In this document: in pieces, positions 62,501 to 64,000 of the stretch
Numbering within the stretch: position 1 is the stretch's first letter
Layout: each line of letters opens with the position of its first letter
Assembly (NCBI RefSeq): GCF_900103345.1
Contig: NZ_LT629702.1
Span: 558,001 to 622,000 of the forward strand
Length of the DNA stretch: 64,000 nt
Direction of reading: 5' to 3'
Origin: Pseudomonas azotoformans
GTDB lineage: Bacteria; Pseudomonadota; Gammaproteobacteria; Pseudomonadales; Pseudomonadaceae
Program-made: the position numbers and the translations under genes
Notes under the pieces: model-generated
Databases searched by the model: none
What the model saw: the letters and a program-made list of their open reading frames with translations, nothing else
What the model was told of the DNA's origin: nothing

Positions 62501-64000
62501 AGGTCGTGCAAACGTGGTCTGCGGCCGGGGTCGAGCTGCTGGCGAGCCTGGGCAAGGACGTCAAGGTGGGTGACCCGATCGAACAGTCGCTGCTCGATGA
62601 GTTGGGCGGCGGTCCGATCGCCGATTTCTGTGCGGGTTCGCCGGAATACTGCGCGGTGAAGCCATCGTTTGTCTGGACCGCCCAGGCGGTGGCGGACCTG
62701 GCCGAGTACGGCCTGACGGAAGGCGCGCCGATTACCGATGCATTCCTGGCGCAATTCAACACCACCACCACGCAGTTCTGTGCGGATAACCCCGCTTACT
62801 GCCTTTCCCAATCGGTCAAGGAGTTCGGTGCAAGCCCCGCCGCGACGCGCTTCAGTGTGATCCGCACAGGCACCGGCGATCTGGAGTTGTTGAGCGCCGG
62901 CAACCTGAGCATGGACTCGCTGTACGGGGTGTACACCGCCGGCACGTCGTCTGCCGCCACCTTCGCGGGCGACCCGTACAACCAGCCCAAGTCCAAAGGC
63001 CGGGGCAAGACCGTGCTGAACGACGAGGGCAGCTATTTCGAGCAATTCGTCAACGCCAGCCCCACCAGCCTGTACCGCGCCTGGTATCCGCAAGCGGGCG
63101 GCAACCTGAACGTGAAGGTGGGTGGCAACCTGACAGGCAATATCCTCAACGTCACCGCTTCCGCGCCTGGTCGGCCAAACCCTCTGGATACCGGCTTCGA
63201 TTCGGCCAGTGTCGGCAACTGGTTGTGGCGCCAGGGCAGCGGCACTGTCGATACGGGCGGGGCAGCGCAGCCTACGGCCTGGTGGATCAATTTCGGCAGT
63301 TACACCGCGACCGCCACAGCTGACCAACTGGTGGGCTTTACCGGTTTCGGCACCTTGGGCGGCGGCGATGTGGATGTGCGGGTAGGCGGTGACGCCGGGA
63401 TGCTTCGCTCGCTGGCCGGCAATGCCATGGCGGCCAATGCCAACCCACGCAGCCAGGGCTTGGTGCTGGCGGTCGGCAGCACCGGGCGGGTGGCCAGTGA
63501 TGGCAGCCTGCAACTCACCGGTGGTGGGGACCTGCGGGTGCATATCGGCGGGGCGCTTAACCCTGAAAGCCAGCTTGATAGCAGCAGCTTGAACGGCACA
63601 CTGGTGGACCTGCGCGGTAACGCTCAACTGCTGGGCGGCGCCTCGGGCCGGATAGAGTTGCAGTATGGCATTGCCAATACCGACCACAGCCCGGGTGAAG
63701 TGCGGGCGTTCGACGCGTTGCAGGCCACCCGGGGGCTGACGCGCGGCGGCATGGTGCTGGTGCCGGGTGATGCGACGTTCAGCCTGGCGACCTTGGGCGA
63801 CCTGGCGTTGCAGAGCGTGATCGACCCCGGCCGGGTGTTGCTGCCCAACAGTTCGTCATTTGTCCGGGGGCAGGAGCACGGTCCAGGCACCAGTTGGTTC
63901 TCGCTGTGGACCGGGCAAACGGCGATCGACCTGTTTTCTGCCGGCGGCAACCTGTCGCCCAATTCCACGGGGCTGGCCTCTGACCTGGCGGTGGTCTATC
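53548..64000 (+). CDS. Giant PdtA-like TpsA exoprotein (partial, runs off the window)
   Basis: The frame from ATG 53548 (AAGGAAG upstream) stays open to the window end, at least 3484 residues. A signal peptide (~1-38, ending A-Q-A) is followed by a two-partner secretion domain at about 110-260 with N-W-E-T-F-N-V-G and N-R-N-G-V-V-F-S-G. Then come thousands of residues of beta-helix repeats rich in Gly, Asn, Asp and Ala. In P. aeruginosa pdtA follows the hxc/lap genes and is induced by phosphate shortage. Its TpsB partner should be downstream of this window. Function: surface adhesin or virulence factor by inference. Confidence 0.9.
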   Translation, partial: MVRCKSPVNLKAPETILRLKPLAHAIALLMVAGNAQAATAFSSSWFADKGATQAVTAARISAGQVPGIPSLNEQARVNQQLARSISTLNTSVAAIAAQQAAQAAGRQAALGQVSTIPDGLGKGGLQVDNSLTQGWINAKNPTQSQSGGQTTVAIEQTADKAILNWETFNVGRNTTVDFQQQSNWAVLNRVNDPESRPSEIQGQIKGAGTVMIVNRNGVVFSGTSQVNVRNLVAAAANITDEQFTQRGIYVDANGTQPTFTDAAGKVQVQRGALIQTHKAATSTDAGGYALLLGSEVENAGTLITAKGQTTLAAGDSFYIRKGVGTAGNDRSTTRGNEVATSLKAGSTAGKVTNEGLIMASTGDITLTGHQVQQNGVALASTSVDTRGTIHLLNSATDQTGSVTLGEGSTTAILLDASGSTALNSQKGAGLEKFDGLAANLITGQFNNLSALADRTDQSRIEIVSGGTVDFQKGSITLATGGQVAVSATGRSLVRDGAMIDVSGAIGVKVSMDANNIKINVQGNEQRDAPVNRDGGQLINNDVWVDLRELVFVPAGTNGYATDRWYTAGGLLEVGGYLGTQGHSVGEWMAQGGTVTFTGKEAVTQQGAQINLSGGTVDVQAGYVRQTWLKGPDGRLYELSTAPGDILYSGLYKGYEDTSTRWGQTDYYYNPMIATQRRYENGYTVGRDAGKLVIGTSSAVLEGQVVSDVFQGDRQTQAPTINLDGYQQSQKAKAQRAQLIIGQYIPIYNKATGTLRYALSGTADQVLIDSNTQKIADGLDLTAALPADRQGKLVLDSDQLNGFKLGAIKVGAKQQIAVNGALKVADGGDITLFGPGVAINANLTAHGGSINAGNILTQVDRDKGNAVGDVILAGGGRLDVASGVRLEAGGRWNNLALDPANREGVAYINGGKVSLRSTNVVNLAAGSLVDVSSGATVGEDGKLSGGKGGDVKLGGLGSLGLGGEVRGYGVNGGGTLALQAHKVLIGTGAADADTLQLGGDFFNKGFSAYDITGNEGLIVADGTQVDVNMPVYHVGEQATGAPTGSDAASALERWTPPLYQEDATKGVLTQRRGASLSLSAGHTLSTAAQMATTALTVGQGAVINVDPGQAINLQSIGQLTLDGTLNAWGGSVSLKGLTTADSEKVEAIGHGRSIWIGEHALIDVAGRAVTAVDNRGGIYGQVRNGGTITVGGDIDPTTGVAKTSNLFVVVREGARLDASGTQAALDVLGQGRTTVASNGGTLAFASSNGLYLDGSFKANAGGAGAAGGRLALALEAPYYLRSLATNRVLPVRELVLSQQHQAQALPGSAEAAADALTYGHARLGVDQVTAGGFDSLALLVNGALNMAGDVSLNMGQSLQVYSQGIGLAKNAPVTAQAHLAAPHVVLSGMLAPDRTGMESYITPYLGDPVSTVPGQGRFKVDSDLLDIRDKVTFALNQGFDRVNLNSRGDLRLLAGRDGGVTPNGFSTVLQSGGDLTLRASRIYPGSEIAAQVLVGMTGSTATGLVFDPARTLTLEKNGDASVVAPYSVFGRLQLGAATIKQGGVLQAPLGLIEIGNQGSTRVELLPGSLTSVSGKGLVLPYGGTVDGQVYRYNGKTVNFIGQGGVRNGNGDLTVGVILGGTSVAVLPDATLDLSGGGELLGAGFISGRGGSTDARYNPLVQFGVNGGFVLPGLSTNPVYAIVPGAQPGYAPVAAEGGATAPLAGQQITIGAGVPGLPAGTYTLMPSTYALMPGAFRVEINGLAGAGSGAGVIAMRNGSWSTAGQLSIINTGIRNSQASQVIITSADTLRRYSQYNEMSYAQFAVADAARLGVPRALMPVDAKTLKLALDAGGGSDTFSFKGIGRFEAAPGGYGGTVAVTSRVPNGAIQIVDANSPLTEAFSGVTVDAQSLNAMGAKRLLVGGLSMVLYGQSGNNVGFATSMAGTITLRSGANLVAPEVMMVSRNGDIVVEQGASINTLGQGAASYDSRDGFVYSSAPNMLVVSNGLINVLPYPETAGRGGGIRIGACTASPCSGQTALYSEGSIVISTTQALELNDQVRYGTRHLALALSNINVGSVEALADAAARNVLPAGLTLNQQVINRLLRGDTQSGAPALETLQLSAAQAFNFYGTTTLDTYDAQTGKSLLNNLLLSTPAIYGAGNANDVATIHTANLIWQGAEAPPGAVVAGGAGTGSGRLDINAERIEFGYGAFAQPSTTKTFDRLALGFANVNLNASDRVTANYKGSLSVYRNLTGYDPVKGFQYSGGNLNILTPLMTGEAGSVNRITAGGAIDVAASAGARGTANGMGAELSLQGDSVRVASAVVLPSGKVKLGARGDVVLTDGALIDVAGRSVVFNDLTQYGWGGEVLLDSRSGNVLQAAGSTIDLSAKHNQAGKLRAVAVDAAGGMVDLQGRILGSSTGYYDAGGTLMPYTAGSVEIQAQRLGGNGSLDQQFADLNQRLNAGQVFGARSFQLKQGDLTIGEGLKAGIINVSVDNGSLRVTGLVDASGERVGSISLAGKNGLTLAGSAVLDAHGSKLRVDSYGKIIDSPNRAMVALSSGNGVLTLAEGARIDLRHGTAAIRGNDGRNRGTLELNAPRLAGAGGVINDIDIDAHGRVDIQGARAITLNGMATYDDAPEKNDPTASGRPYQQITQDYLNDKHRLSTDFINAALLNNNLLQNKLAGLNNDTYGDTFHLRPGVEIVSKTPDGDLVVQGDLDLSGYRYASLKSPTHEKTEAGSLTLRAGGDLSIYGSINDGFALPPETVDDKGWVLLPGVDFTGGDIVVPGQGVSLASGTAFPAGVVLNYDLPIADIGVSAGTRLPVRATLRQDLVLPAGTVLAAAVFDSAGNVLFAAGTLLSQAQTLVSGSQLDAGSLLTQNTLLKAMTWPKGVPLPQNFQALGPTQNVVTLARDLLLPKGALIPSGTNVKLLNDATSVELRPEVAGRQGRNWAIAPMLAEGSQSWSLRLVAGADTEAADSRLLQPHPTTGDLRLADSHYGMFAKELPSQVVQTWSAAGVELLASLGKDVKVGDPIEQSLLDELGGGPIADFCAGSPEYCAVKPSFVWTAQAVADLAEYGLTEGAPITDAFLAQFNTTTTQFCADNPAYCLSQSVKEFGASPAATRFSVIRTGTGDLELLSAGNLSMDSLYGVYTAGTSSAATFAGDPYNQPKSKGRGKTVLNDEGSYFEQFVNASPTSLYRAWYPQAGGNLNVKVGGNLTGNILNVTASAPGRPNPLDTGFDSASVGNWLWRQGSGTVDTGGAAQPTAWWINFGSYTATATADQLVGFTGFGTLGGGDVDVRVGGDAGMLRSLAGNAMAANANPRSQGLVLAVGSTGRVASDGSLQLTGGGDLRVHIGGALNPESQLDSSSLNGTLVDLRGNAQLLGGASGRIELQYGIANTDHSPGEVRAFDALQATRGLTRGGMVLVPGDATFSLATLGDLALQSVIDPGRVLLPNSSSFVRGQEHGPGTSWFSLWTGQTAIDLFSAGGNLSPNSTGLASDLAVVY

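Overview
The window reads as chromosomal DNA of a Pseudomonas of the P. fluorescens group. The evidence is the high-GC coding style, the paired short palindromes (GTGGGAGGGGGC...GCCCCCTCCCAC) between genes, a DING phosphatase-like protein, and an rtcR/rtcBA locus plus a vre/hxc locus laid out as in other pseudomonads. This is inference from sequence; no database was searched.

Region 1 (1-21.6 kb) is core/accessory metabolism. It holds the end of a sigma-54-type regulator, then the RNA-repair unit rtcR <- -> rtcB / 79-aa protein / rtcA with a very good sigma-54 promoter. A LacI-type regulator diverges from a four-gene operon (membrane di-iron oxygenase, Rieske ferredoxin, FAD ferredoxin reductase, TIM-barrel isomerase) that resembles rhizopine MocDEF. 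Next come a Dyp peroxidase, an UppP-like phosphatase, a GNAT enzyme, a GlxA/AraC regulator, an electrophile-response operon nemR / DJ-1 / nemA with its operator, quinone reductase and LysR, DoxX, an esterase, a YahK-type aldehyde reductase, and mntP with a yybP-ykoY manganese riboswitch.

Region 2 (21.7-26.0 kb) is a cell-surface-signalling module: vreA-like (STN domain plus TonB-like C-terminus), vreI (ECF sigma) and vreR (FecR anti-sigma). It is followed by a two-partner secretion pair, tpsB and a 2000-residue tpsA.

Region 3 (30.8-40.7 kb) is the most unusual part. The 3' end of tpsA carries a swappable toxin tip with its immunity gene. It is followed by an AT-rich archive of displaced toxin tips and immunity genes: a deaminase toxin, a possible clan-CD peptidase toxin, SMI1/KNR4-type and zinc-ribbon immunity proteins, and several headless toxin remnants. 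An 859-bp piece of tpsA is duplicated there. A 25-bp motif is present in five direct copies and one degenerate inverted copy, mostly in front of cassettes. An RNA 2'-phosphotransferase gene (kptA) and an XRE regulator sit on the opposite strand inside the archive.

Region 4 (41.0-53.3 kb) is a complete Hxc-type type II secretion locus in the order W U P V T X Y Z Q R S, followed by the DING protein, its likely substrate. A 779-bp element with perfect 42-bp terminal inverted repeats sits between hxcQ and hxcR. Region 5 (53.5 kb to the window end) is the start of a giant second TpsA protein (PdtA-like, at least 3484 residues, running off the window). In P. aeruginosa the vreAIR, hxc, lapA and pdtA genes are contiguous (from memory of that locus), so the tpsBA-plus-archive island appears inserted between vreR and hxcW.
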